A DNA stretch of 64,000 nt. It comes from Paenibacillus arenilitoris (GTDB lineage: Bacteria; Bacillota; Bacilli; Paenibacillales; Paenibacillaceae). The notes below the pieces were generated by a model that saw only the letters and a program-made list of their open reading frames with translations, was not told where the DNA came from and made no database searches. Positions 34,228-43,329 of the stretch are shown piece after piece. How positions within the stretch are numbered: the first letter of the stretch is position 1; each line of letters opens with the position of its first letter. The position numbers were made by a program, and so were the translations under genes. The stretch covers positions 1 to 64,000 of the forward strand of contig NZ_JACXIY010000003.1 of the NCBI RefSeq assembly GCF_014705655.1, in the 5' to 3' direction.

Positions 34228-36054
34228 ATGATCGAACAACTATTGAAGCCGATTTTCAAGCCGATCCAGCGCATCATTCTGCGCCCGCTCAAGCAGGCCA
34301 AGACGCTGCCGAAGCGGCTGCTCGCCGCCTTGCGCAAGTGGCTCGTCAGCGCCATATTCGGTCCGCTCCGCTCGCTTAACAACTATTTGCGGATCGGAAG
34401 CTACTATATCGCCAAGAAGCTGATCGCCTTGATCGTCGTCCTAACGCTGATCATCGTTTATTTCGGCTTCATCAGCCCGCCGGCCTTCGTGAACAAGTGG
34501 TTCGGCCGGACGCCGCAGCTGGAAGCCTCCGCCGCGGCAGCCTCCGGCTTCACGGGGACGGCGGCCGTGAAGGACGCGGACGGCAAGCTGTTGTACGAAG
34601 GGCCGCTGGCGGGCGGCCTGTACGAAGGCGCAGGGAGGCTCTATTACCCCGGCGGCACGCTGCGCTACAGAGGCGACTTCGCGAAGGGCATGATGGCGGG
34701 TACGGGCGAGCATTACGCCGAGGACGGAAGTCTTCTCTATCGCGGCGAGTTCATGGACGACCGCTATGCCGGCGCGGGTGCGCTGTTCTACCCGGACGGA
34801 ACGCCGAAGTACGAAGGGCAGTTCGCCGGGGGGATGTACGAAGGCGCAGGGACGGCATACAAGGAAGACGGCAGTCTCGTCTACGCCGGCAATTTCGTGA
34901 AGGGAGCCTATAGCGGCGACGGCAAGCTGTACGGCGAGAGCGGAAAGCTTCTATACGAGGGACAGTTCAACAACGGCGTCTACGAGGGCGCGGGCAAGCA
35001 GTTCGACGGCGGCGGCGCCCTGCTTTATGAGGGCAATTATTTGGCGGGCAAGCTTTCCGGAGCGGGCAAGGAGTACTTCCCTTCGGGCTTCGTCAAATAC
35101 GACGGCGCCTTCCTGCTCGGCGGCTATCACGGCACGGGGAACCTGTACAACGAAATGGGGACGCTCGTCTACGCAGGCTCCTTCGCGAACGGCCTGCAGA
35201 ACGGCGCCGGGCAAGCGTTCAATGCGGCGGGCGGCGTCGTCTACGACGGCAAGTTCGTGAACGGCAAATACGAGGGCGTCGGCTCGCTCTTCGACGCGGA
35301 CGGTGCGCCGCTGTACAAAGGCTTCTTCCGGGCCGGCTCCTTGTACGCGGAAGGCTTCATGAACCTCTCGCTGGCGAAGCTGCAGGAGACGCTGGGCGAG
35401 CCGGACGCGCCGCCTCCGGCTGCCGAAGAGGAGAAAGCGTCGGCGGCCGAAGACGCAACGACCGGCGAGGACGCGGCGACCGGCGAGGACGCGGCAGACG
35501 AGGAAGCGGGGACGCCTTCCGGCGTCGCAAATCCGGAAAGGCAGGCCGGGCAACCGTCCGGCGACGCAGCGGCGTTGCCGGCCCCGCAGGAGAGCGCCGG
35601 CAACGCCGACGGCGAAGTGCGGACTTTATCCGCCGGTGCGGAGGATGTGGCCGACGGAGCGGAGGCGGTTACGCCGGACGACGGGGCCGCCGCGGCCGAT
35701 TCCCCTGCAGGGGATGGCACTGGCGAAGACGTGCTTTCCGAGACGGACGGTACTGCGGGAGAGGCTCTGCCTCAGACGCTTACGTTCGGCGCGATGCAGA
35801 TGTCGTTCATGCTCGAGCCCGACCCCGACAACCCGGAAGCCTTCTACGTGCGCAAGCTGACGACGTGGAACGCCGCCGTAATGGAGCAGTCCTATGCCAG
35901 ACTGCTGGCCGCCAAGACGGCTTCAACGAAGGAAACGCTCGAGAACGGCCGGACAAGCGTGCGGTTCAAATCGGGCAATGCGCTTCTAACGTTTCTTATG
36001 AACAAGGACAAGCCTGTCAGGCTCGAGATGGACTATATCGTACCGAAGCAGTAA
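34228..36054 (+). CDS. Membrane-anchored MORN-repeat protein
   Basis: The 608-residue protein has a basic amphipathic N-terminus (1-60) and one membrane helix (about 65-84, LIALIVVLTLIIVYFGFI). About twelve MORN-type repeats of 22-23 residues follow (about 108-375, e.g. YEGPLAGGLYEGAGRLYYPG), then an acidic Ala/Glu/Asp-rich linker (about 395-515). A compact C-terminal domain covers about 525-608. MORN repeats bind membranes or partner proteins. It is coupled to the PAAR-like gene (2-bp gap), which ties it to the injection system. It could anchor or receive the apparatus at the membrane; this is inference. Confidence 0.75.
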   Translation: MIEQLLKPIFKPIQRIILRPLKQAKTLPKRLLAALRKWLVSAIFGPLRSLNNYLRIGSYYIAKKLIALIVVLTLIIVYFGFISPPAFVNKWFGRTPQLEASAAAASGFTGTAAVKDADGKLLYEGPLAGGLYEGAGRLYYPGGTLRYRGDFAKGMMAGTGEHYAEDGSLLYRGEFMDDRYAGAGALFYPDGTPKYEGQFAGGMYEGAGTAYKEDGSLVYAGNFVKGAYSGDGKLYGESGKLLYEGQFNNGVYEGAGKQFDGGGALLYEGNYLAGKLSGAGKEYFPSGFVKYDGAFLLGGYHGTGNLYNEMGTLVYAGSFANGLQNGAGQAFNAAGGVVYDGKFVNGKYEGVGSLFDADGAPLYKGFFRAGSLYAEGFMNLSLAKLQETLGEPDAPPPAAEEEKASAAEDATTGEDAATGEDAADEEAGTPSGVANPERQAGQPSGDAAALPAPQESAGNADGEVRTLSAGAEDVADGAEAVTPDDGAAAADSPAGDGTGEDVLSETDGTAGEALPQTLTFGAMQMSFMLEPDPDNPEAFYVRKLTTWNAAVMEQSYARLLAAKTASTKETLENGRTSVRFKSGNALLTFLMNKDKPVRLEMDYIVPKQ

Positions 36055-36551
36055 GCAGGCATAAGGATAGAAGGAGCTGTCCCAAGTCATCGCTAGATGA
36101 CGGAGGAACGCTCTTTTTCCATTTTTCAAACAAGCTAAACGCAAAGCCTTCGATAGGCAGGCTTTGCTATATCGATGTGGTAGCCGAAAAGAAAGCCTGC
36201 TTAAGTGCAGGCATTTCAGCACGTGAGCCCCCTTTTGTGCGTACTAAGCGAAAAAAGATGCACATTCGCAGCCATTTGCTTCGCTGCTCGCATGAAGCGG
36301 CCGGAAGCCTGCACATATACAGGCATCTGCATAAGAGGCACTGCCCGGAGGCAAATCACGCGATGGCTTGGTGTGCGAGACGCACAGCCCGATAATGAAA
36401 AATGGTGATGCAAGGATAACTCCTTAGCGTCACTATTTTTCTGTTGCACAAATTACATTCCGGCCGCCGAACAACCCTGTCGCGGTTCAAAATGCGACAT
36501 GGGCACTAAAGCAGCATTTTCTCTCTTCAATTGCGATCTCGACCAGCCTCG
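36055..36551. other. 497-bp gap with two hairpin repeats, no supported gene
   Basis: No reading frame here has an SD and a plausible protein. Two copies of an inverted repeat AAGCCTG-N8-CAGGCAT lie at about 36193-36214 and 36305-36326, 112 bp apart. The gap separates convergent transcription units. Confidence 0.6.
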
Positions 36552-37028
36552 CTACGCTCTCAGCAAGCTTCTTCCCATCAGCCATATGTACAGGCCCGTT
36601 GCCCATAAAATCAGCGCGGAGTCTAATCCGACAATGGACATATAGGCAATGATTTCATGTCCGGACACCGTCACCTTTTCGGGAAAAACAAGCCAAGTCG
36701 CGATCGCCACCACGCAAAGGAGCGCGCCCGTCAGATGGTACATCCTCACGTTGAACAGGGGAGCTAGCGGAAAAAAATGAATGCCTACAATTAGGGCGAT
36801 TATTATCGGGATGAGGTCCGTTCGGTCGATGGCGTCGCAGACGGCTATCGCAACGGCAATCGCCGCGCCCTCCGCCGCGAAAATAAGGTTAAACCGCAAT
36901 CTCGTAGATTTCCCGAGCCTTGGATCCGACGTCGCTGCCGCATCCGGCAGCGCGCGCGACGCGCGAACCAGTCCGACGCCCCCGATAATGAGCGCGGCGC
37001 CGGGGACTTGCCCTGTTGGTTGTGTCAT
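36552..37028 (-). CDS. Small multi-pass membrane protein of unknown function
   Basis: The 158-residue protein has about four to five hydrophobic helices (TGQVPGAALIIGGVGLV..., FAAEGAAIAVAIAVC, LIPIIIALIVGIHFFPLAP, LTGALLCVVAIATWLV and a last one near 135-153). The HFFPLAPLF-type motif is shared with uncharacterised membrane proteins of the DUF7010 kind. AAGGAG about ten bases before the ATG at 37028 decides the start. A terminator lies just upstream, so it is not part of the injection-system transcript and may be unrelated to it. Confidence 0.65.
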   Translation of the reverse strand: MTQPTGQVPGAALIIGGVGLVRASRALPDAAATSDPRLGKSTRLRFNLIFAAEGAAIAVAIAVCDAIDRTDLIPIIIALIVGIHFFPLAPLFNVRMYHLTGALLCVVAIATWLVFPEKVTVSGHEIIAYMSIVGLDSALILWATGLYIWLMGRSLLRA

Positions 37029-37124
37029 TATGATGAAACTCCTTCCGGTTTCAAAAATAGCCCCCTCTCCATTCACAGACGCAGAGAAGAAGAAATGGTT
37101 GCGGGGGCCGGCAGGCAGACAGCG

Positions 37125-37156
37125 GAAAAGCAGCTTTGCCGTTCGCAAAGCTGCTC
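37125..37156 (-). terminator. Terminator of the main injection-system operon
   Basis: On the minus strand AGCAGCTTTGC and GCAAAGCTGCT form an 11-bp stem with a 5-nt loop followed by TTTTCC. It lies about 25 bp behind the stop at 37179. Confidence 0.75.
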
Positions 37157-37178
37157 ATGAGCCGCGTCTCTATTCTCA

Positions 37179-38858
37179 CTACTTGTCCTGCTCGGAAGCG
37201 GCCGCCTCGGCAAGCGCCGACTCCAGCCGGTCGTCCTCCATGGCCGAGGCACCCGCTTTCGCCGCGCCAAGGCTCTTGAAGGCCCACCAGCGGACGGCAA
37301 TGACAGAAGCAGTCGTCTCGGTCTCCCCTTGCAGCTTCATCCCGATCCGGAACGTACCCTTCTCCGGGTAAACGAGCGTGCCGAGCGACACGTTCGGAAT
37401 GTCCGGTTCGTGCTCCGTTCCTTTGAATACGTCGCTTTGGCCGTAGTACACCTTTTTCTTGGCCGCGTCCTTCTCTAGGGAGAGAGAATGGTCGATTTCC
37501 TCCAGGCCGACCACGACCGTAACCTGCCCTTCGCCGAGCCCGTGCCGGATTTCGTCCGATACGTAATTTTTTTTGCCGCGGGAGAAGAAGAAGCCCCCGG
37601 TTTTGCCGATCGATTCGAGCGCGACTTCCATCGTGCCCGTCGCGATTTCGTCGTACAGATGCTGCGGACGCGGAATGCCGAGATCGAATCCGAATTCGTT
37701 GCGGTCGGGATGGTACTGCACGTCGAGCGTCGGCTTGGCGTCGAATTCCAGATCATAAGTCCGCGCAGTGGCGTAGAACCGGTTAAGGGCGGCGGAACGG
37801 CCCGACTGCCCGAGCCGTTGAAGAAGCGCCGTGCTCTCGATATATTCGCCGAATGGCACGCGGTCCACTTTCTCGATCATGTACGTCGGCCCCATTTGGA
37901 GCAAGCCGATCTTCGCCAGGCAGATGCTTTGGTCGGACGAGCCGTCTACCGCCTGCTCGAGGCTGCGTTCATGCCAGTCCTTCAAAATCCGGTCCGTAAC
38001 CGGCTCCTCCAGCACTTCGACGACATGCTTCGCGTTCGTGTCGAGCGGGATGACGGCATCGCCGATCGTCAGCTTCGCCGCGCGGTTCGGCACGGCAAGC
38101 TCCGCCATGCCCCCGGCCGCCTGCGGCGCTTTGACGTGGTAGCTGACCGTATATTCGGTCTCCTGCGCGTTCCCGGGCTCCGCGAACGTCACCTTGTTCT
38201 TGTCGCTGCCGAGCGGCGCGAATCCTTGCGCTTCATAATCGAACTGCAGGGCGATCCGCGGCGTTTGCAGCGTCTTCTCTACGACAAGCTTCACTTCGAC
38301 GACTTCGCCCGCGTTGACGTACTTCGGCATGCGCTGCGTAATCCGCACGTTCGCATCCTCGTAGATCGTCGCGACGTTCTCGAGCAATTGCACGAATTCG
38401 AACGATGCCGGCGCCGGAGCTTCTTCCACGATGAACAGACGGTACGATTCCAGCACCCGGTTATACTCGCTTACCTCATCGTTGCGAATGCTCGAGTTGC
38501 CGACGGAATGTACGGGCTCCTTCCCCTTTTCGTCGTACGCGACGCATAGGTATACGTTCTTTTTGTATTCGTTGTTCATGAAGCCTTCGATCATCGACAG
38601 CTTGAGCGTGACCGGGGAAGGGATGACGATTTCGCGTCCGATGTAATCGATCGCAACGCCCATTTCCACGGAAATCGTCTTGTCGTCGACCGCTACGACC
38701 TGCATCCCCGACAGTACGCCGCTGCCGTACAGCAGACGGTTCAGCAGCCTTCTTTTGTCGTTGAAATATTTCTGCTCCGATTCGAAATCGCGCACCGTCA
38801 GCAGCTTCCCGTAAAAATAACGGTTTCTCTCGAACGGATACAGCCTCGATTTTTTCAC
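37179..38858 (-). CDS. Injection-system-associated protein, fibre- or adaptor-like
   Basis: The 559-residue protein opens with RNRYFYGKLLTVRDFESEQK and the following LNRLLYGSGVLSGMQV, a pattern that I associate with proteins encoded at the distal end of Afp/eCIS baseplate operons. The rest is predicted beta-rich without a known domain (NAGEVVEVKLVVEKTL, AELAVPNRAAKLTIGD), ending in an Ala/Glu-rich helix. An ATG eight codons upstream overlaps the previous gene's end. GTG at 38858 has GAAGGAG eight bases away and is preferred. As the last gene after the gpI-like protein it occupies the usual slot for a tail fibre or peripheral baseplate part. Confidence 0.65.
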   Translation of the reverse strand: MKKSRLYPFERNRYFYGKLLTVRDFESEQKYFNDKRRLLNRLLYGSGVLSGMQVVAVDDKTISVEMGVAIDYIGREIVIPSPVTLKLSMIEGFMNNEYKKNVYLCVAYDEKGKEPVHSVGNSSIRNDEVSEYNRVLESYRLFIVEEAPAPASFEFVQLLENVATIYEDANVRITQRMPKYVNAGEVVEVKLVVEKTLQTPRIALQFDYEAQGFAPLGSDKNKVTFAEPGNAQETEYTVSYHVKAPQAAGGMAELAVPNRAAKLTIGDAVIPLDTNAKHVVEVLEEPVTDRILKDWHERSLEQAVDGSSDQSICLAKIGLLQMGPTYMIEKVDRVPFGEYIESTALLQRLGQSGRSAALNRFYATARTYDLEFDAKPTLDVQYHPDRNEFGFDLGIPRPQHLYDEIATGTMEVALESIGKTGGFFFSRGKKNYVSDEIRHGLGEGQVTVVVGLEEIDHSLSLEKDAAKKKVYYGQSDVFKGTEHEPDIPNVSLGTLVYPEKGTFRIGMKLQGETETTASVIAVRWWAFKSLGAAKAGASAMEDDRLESALAEAAASEQDK

Positions 38859-38885
38859 CTGTACCACTCCTTCGCGTTCCATCTG

Positions 38886-40991
38886 TTATTCCAGCTCGGA
38901 ATCCATTTCCAGCCGGGTATGAACATCCATGCGCTTCTCCATCCCGACATCGACGATCAGCGTGTCGTTGGGCATCGAGCTGTCCGGATTCAGCTTCAGC
39001 AGCGACGGCTCGGTAAGCACCGTGTTGATGCCCAGGTACGTGTGCAGATCGAGGTATATCCAAGGCTGCAGCAGGACAAGCTTCGCTTCCGTGAAAGCCG
39101 GCTTCTGTTCGTCCAGAAGCTGCTCGATCACGACCCGCTGCTTCTCGGTCGGAGCCTGCTCCGGCCTCAGCAGAACCGTAAAGGTATACGGATCGCCGCC
39201 GTATAGCCGATCGGACAGCTCCCGCAGCTCCGCGTGGTCCCGCATCGCCTTCGTCTGAAAATGCTCGACGATGAGGGGCGTTATGCCGGTGTAAATTTCG
39301 ATCGTTTTCATCAAGCCTTGGCGCGTTCCGCGGTAGCGGTACAGCTCCGGCGCCGCTTGGATGAACGCACGAACCTGCTCGTCCGTCCAATAATCGTCGG
39401 TTTCCAGACCGACCCAGGCGGCAAGCCAGCGCAAATGCTCGCCGGTTGCCCGCCGAGGGTCGATGTACCGGGACAAATCCGCTATTTCATCCTCGATTCC
39501 GTTAAACAGCGTGCCGAATAATGACAGGAAACGCTCAAGAAAATCACGGCTGGCCGGGTCTTCCTGATAGACGGCCGGCAAATAGGACAAGTAGGTTTCC
39601 CTCGGGAAATAGATGCGCATCGACTGCAAAAGCGGCGTATAGCGCTCCGTTGCGATCCATTCGATCTTCAGCCATAAATATCTTCCTGTGGCGCCGAAGA
39701 ACAAGGCGTCCTCCGGATTGATCACCGGCGCGGACCAACGGCTTGCAAGGCCGGCCGCCTTCTCCCGGTAAGGGATGTGCGGGTCCGCAAGCCAGTCGTC
39801 GACCTTCCGGTAAACGCCGCCTAGGAAGAGGCTGTCCTCATTCAGGCTGAAGTAGGAGACTCGCAGCTGCGTGCCGTCGGGCACGAACGCGTCCAGCGTC
39901 ATTTTGTGCCAAACCGTGTCCGCTTCCGTGCTGTCGTACGCGCTCGAGAACCAGACGCCCTCGGGTACGCCGGTCTCCTTCATCGGCAGCGTCTGCGGCT
40001 GCAGGCCCAGTATCGTGACGACGCCTTCTTCGCCGTCCAGTATGTACATCCGGTCCTTCTCGTCGACCAGCAGCTGGTCGGCCTTGCCGCGGAAGCCCGT
40101 CACGCGGCCGGCGATTTCGCCTGCGGCATTCATCTGCACGATGAACCGGTCATCCTCGCTCACTTGATCAAGCTGGCGCGAATCGCCCGCGTAAAGCTTG
40201 CCCTCGCCGTCCGCGCACAAGCCCGCGTACGGCAGGGACGGCAAGTCGCGCTTGAAGCCCATTCGGCCGTCCGCACCGAAGCCGAACAGCCTGGCGTATA
40301 GCGTATCGAAGACGTAAAGTCCGCCCGAAATCGCGGCCGTCATGAAATACGTCCGGGTCAAATGCCGCAGCTTCGCCCGCGCATGCTGGCCGAAGCCGGG
40401 ATCGCTCCATACGCCGGTCAAGGCGCCTCCGTGCGTAAATTGGATAATGCCGAGCTTCGCTCCCTCCCGCACCGCAGCTTCGCCGCCCCCCGTATCCAAC
40501 TCGAGCGGCGTAAGGACGTAGACGTATCGCGTGTCCGCCGCGATCGCGAGCGGATGGAGCGGCATGCCGTCCGCTTCGCCGCCCGTCCGCGACCAGAGCG
40601 TCTGGCCGTTGCCGGTATGGTACGCGGCCAAGGTCCGCTCGCCCTCGCGGTCGGCGACGAATAAGAGCTCTCCCGAAGCGGCCAGCCTCGCGTCAGACGT
40701 GAAAAGTCCGTGCCCCTGCGCAAACAGGCGCTTGTGGTCCGCGTTCCTCCGGTCGTAAATCCACAAGTCTGCCCTCTCGTCCAGCAAATACAGATGCTCA
40801 TGCCGCGAAACGGCAATCTCCATGACCGGCGCGGTGCCGGCCAGCTCGCGCAGCGGCAGCGTGCCGGCGATTCCGTACTTGTTGTCGCGAAGGACGCCGC
40901 AGCCCGCAAGCTCCGTCCCGACGTTGTAGCCGGTGCCGCGCCCCCAGTCCTCCTCGCGGTTAATCGAGAAAAAAAGGTTCTGTCCCCTCAT
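38886..40991 (-). CDS. Beta-propeller/P2 gpI-like baseplate protein fusion
   Basis: The 701-residue protein has an N-terminal propeller-like region (about 40-330; blades with YLLDERADLWIYDR, LLFVADREGERTLAAY, MYILDGEEGVVTIL). A jelly-roll-like middle part (about 340-480) follows. The C-terminal phage tail domain of the TIGR02242/P2 gpI type (about 490-680) carries YLSYLPAVYQEDPASRDFLE, then LFNGIEDEIADLSRYIDP and YRYRGTRQGLMKTIEIYTG. That domain connects baseplate wedge to fibre in contractile tails. It follows two gpJ-like genes as in phage P2 (J-I-H). The N-terminal propeller is an added module. Confidence 0.82.
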   Translation of the reverse strand: MRGQNLFFSINREEDWGRGTGYNVGTELAGCGVLRDNKYGIAGTLPLRELAGTAPVMEIAVSRHEHLYLLDERADLWIYDRRNADHKRLFAQGHGLFTSDARLAASGELLFVADREGERTLAAYHTGNGQTLWSRTGGEADGMPLHPLAIAADTRYVYVLTPLELDTGGGEAAVREGAKLGIIQFTHGGALTGVWSDPGFGQHARAKLRHLTRTYFMTAAISGGLYVFDTLYARLFGFGADGRMGFKRDLPSLPYAGLCADGEGKLYAGDSRQLDQVSEDDRFIVQMNAAGEIAGRVTGFRGKADQLLVDEKDRMYILDGEEGVVTILGLQPQTLPMKETGVPEGVWFSSAYDSTEADTVWHKMTLDAFVPDGTQLRVSYFSLNEDSLFLGGVYRKVDDWLADPHIPYREKAAGLASRWSAPVINPEDALFFGATGRYLWLKIEWIATERYTPLLQSMRIYFPRETYLSYLPAVYQEDPASRDFLERFLSLFGTLFNGIEDEIADLSRYIDPRRATGEHLRWLAAWVGLETDDYWTDEQVRAFIQAAPELYRYRGTRQGLMKTIEIYTGITPLIVEHFQTKAMRDHAELRELSDRLYGGDPYTFTVLLRPEQAPTEKQRVVIEQLLDEQKPAFTEAKLVLLQPWIYLDLHTYLGINTVLTEPSLLKLNPDSSMPNDTLIVDVGMEKRMDVHTRLEMDSELE

Positions 40992-41024
40992 GCCGTCCCT
41001 CCTTTGCTGCCGGTTCGCCGCATG

Positions 41025-43292
41025 CTACAGATGCGTGCGGCTGATGAGCCGAATATCGTGCTGCCCCGAGAAGACGAGGCCGTGAGGCGGCAGCATGATG
41101 TCGCCGCCGGCGCTCTTCTTGACGTTGGGACCTTCCGCGTCGAGCCATAAATCCTGTACGTAGACGACTCCGCTTCCTTCGCTGAGCGCGCTGTAGATGT
41201 CGCCCTTGTATACGCTGCGGCCGAACGTCCAGCCCTTGGCGCCGTGCTCGCCGTCGAGCGGCCTCAGCAGCCGCCGCAGCAGCTCGGCCAGGCGCGGCCC
41301 TTCGTCCACGAACGCCGGCTCGACGACGACGACCGCGTTAACCGTCACTTTGACGTAGACGGGCGGGATAACGTGAATTTCCGTCGTTACGAGGCGCCTC
41401 GCGTCGAGATGGCGCCTCACCGTTTGCAGAAATCCGGGGCTCGGCGCCGGCGTATCGCTTAAGCTGTGCGGAACGACGACGACCGATACTTGGCCCTCCG
41501 CCTTGTCCCGCGGATAGTCGGCGAGCCCCGGCCTGAAGAGCGGAATCGCGTGCACCCGCGCCACGGCCGCGCCCGGCGTCTCCTTCGCGATCGCTTCGTA
41601 ATCCTCGCTCGTGACGGCCCGGAACCTGTGCGCCAGCTCGGCCTGCGCCCGTCGCAGCGTCTCCTGCAGCGTCTCGGCGTCCGCGCCGCCCGCGGCGTAT
41701 TCGGGATTGTCCGCCGTCAGCCGCAGCGCCCGCTGCCTGTCGTTCACCCATTCCGAAATCAGTCCAGGCTTCACGTTGCCTCTTCCGCCGCCTCCCAGCA
41801 CGCAGCCGATCAGCATAATGTTCGCCTCCGGCCAGGCCGGGGGGACGGCTCCTCGCTCGCCGTTGCCGAAGAAGAGCAGCCGCTTGGCCGGATCGTAGAC
41901 GAAATGGCGGTCGCCCGGTCCCGAGCGGTCGAAGTCGTCGACCCGGGTCCAGTCCTCCCATTGCAGACCGCCGTCCGCCGCCTCCACGCCGACCTGCAGG
42001 CGAAGCGCGTCGCTCTTCCTGCAGGGCAGATGGAACAGCTCGAACCGCTGGCCCGGCAGCCCGTCGCTGCGTCCGACCAAGCGATGCGGCTCGAAGCCGT
42101 CCGTCCCGGCAATAATCCGTACGTTCCGTCCCGCGGGCGGAATCGCCCCGATTCTGCCGTCGCCGAACCGGACGGTCGCCTCGCCCTTCGCTTCATCGAT
42201 AGCGAGCTCGTAGACGTCCCGCGGAGGAGAGCTCTCCTCCTCCATCTTCCCGTCCGGCGAATCCGCTTGCCGCCAGAACCGCCAAGCCCCGTCCGCATTC
42301 CGCACTTGGACGCTTACCCGGCCGTACAGGGCCAAATACGTACCGATTCGCACCGATTCGTTCGGCTCGCCCTTGACGGTATACTCAACGGCTTCGCATA
42401 ACGTATCCTGCTGCTTCGCGCCCGCGGTATGAAGCAGAATGCGCTTGATCCTCGGCGGCAGCTCGTAGCCCGCTTCTTCCACCGTGCAGCATATCCAATA
42501 CCGCGGATGCTCGTTTGCCGGGTGAACGGTAACCGGTCGCAACGGCGCTTTCACACGGAACGCAAGCTTGCCGCTGAGTGTCAAATGAATCGTCTCGTCA
42601 ACCAGTAGTTCGACCGGCATCCAGCCCGGGGAGCCCGTCGCCTCGTCCCAGCAATAAGCTTTCCAGGAGAGCCGGGCCGACGGGGATACGGCCGCGCGGT
42701 CGATGTCCGTCATCCGTCCGGCCGACTCGCCCGAACGCCCCTCCTCCAGCAGCTTAATCGCGATCGTGACCGTCTCGTCCGGGCGCAGCTCGCGGTCAAA
42801 GGACAGATACAGCCTCGAGGCCGGCCTCGCCTCTTTGCCGAAGGCATAAAAAGCGACGTTCGCGTGCTCGTTCGACGACGTGACGTCGTTGGCCTCCCGC
42901 TCCGTGCGGGTTACGATCCTCTCCAGCGTCAAGGGCTGCAGGGAGATCGACGCATCCGTCTCGAACACCTGGTCCTCCGCCATTAGCTTCGTGCCCCGCG
43001 GCAGCGTGACCGGGTTCGCTACGTTGCCGAACCGGACGACGGCTTCCGCCGAGCGCGCGTCCGCCGGCTCGATCCCGAGCAGCTCGAGAAATTTGCGGCG
43101 GTTCCGGTCGGGCACGCGGCCGATGTAATAACGCTGCATCTCCGTGAGCCATGCGAACAGCTCGATGAACGTTATGCCCGGGTCATGCGCGTTCTCGTCC
43201 GTCCATTCCGGAACGCGCTTCGGGATGAGCCTTCTGGATTGCTGGACGATCTCCGCATAGGTACGGTCGTCGAGCGGCAGCCTGGGCAGCAT
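41025..43292 (-). CDS. Baseplate assembly protein, gpJ-like (TIGR02243 type)
   Basis: The 755-residue protein has the N-terminal block of the putative baseplate family (LPLDDRTYAEIVQQSRRLIP, HDPGITFIELFAWLTEMQ) and a C-terminal gpJ fold (RFRAVTSEDYEAIAKETPGA and ARVHAIPLFRPG). It should form part of the baseplate wedge, like Afp11 or Afp12. A TTG eight codons upstream is open, but GAAAGGAGA lies about six bases before the ATG at 43292. It is the second of two large gpJ-like genes in the cluster. Confidence 0.85.
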   Translation of the reverse strand: MLPRLPLDDRTYAEIVQQSRRLIPKRVPEWTDENAHDPGITFIELFAWLTEMQRYYIGRVPDRNRRKFLELLGIEPADARSAEAVVRFGNVANPVTLPRGTKLMAEDQVFETDASISLQPLTLERIVTRTEREANDVTSSNEHANVAFYAFGKEARPASRLYLSFDRELRPDETVTIAIKLLEEGRSGESAGRMTDIDRAAVSPSARLSWKAYCWDEATGSPGWMPVELLVDETIHLTLSGKLAFRVKAPLRPVTVHPANEHPRYWICCTVEEAGYELPPRIKRILLHTAGAKQQDTLCEAVEYTVKGEPNESVRIGTYLALYGRVSVQVRNADGAWRFWRQADSPDGKMEEESSPPRDVYELAIDEAKGEATVRFGDGRIGAIPPAGRNVRIIAGTDGFEPHRLVGRSDGLPGQRFELFHLPCRKSDALRLQVGVEAADGGLQWEDWTRVDDFDRSGPGDRHFVYDPAKRLLFFGNGERGAVPPAWPEANIMLIGCVLGGGGRGNVKPGLISEWVNDRQRALRLTADNPEYAAGGADAETLQETLRRAQAELAHRFRAVTSEDYEAIAKETPGAAVARVHAIPLFRPGLADYPRDKAEGQVSVVVVPHSLSDTPAPSPGFLQTVRRHLDARRLVTTEIHVIPPVYVKVTVNAVVVVEPAFVDEGPRLAELLRRLLRPLDGEHGAKGWTFGRSVYKGDIYSALSEGSGVVYVQDLWLDAEGPNVKKSAGGDIMLPPHGLVFSGQHDIRLISRTHL

Positions 43293-43329
43293 ACGCGGTC
43301 TCCTTTCCAAAATCAATGATAATCGGTCT

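Noticed and set aside
35865..36395. 176-codon plus-strand frame over the end of the MORN gene
   Set aside because: Mostly an alternate frame of the MORN gene plus noncoding DNA; no SD and no domain.
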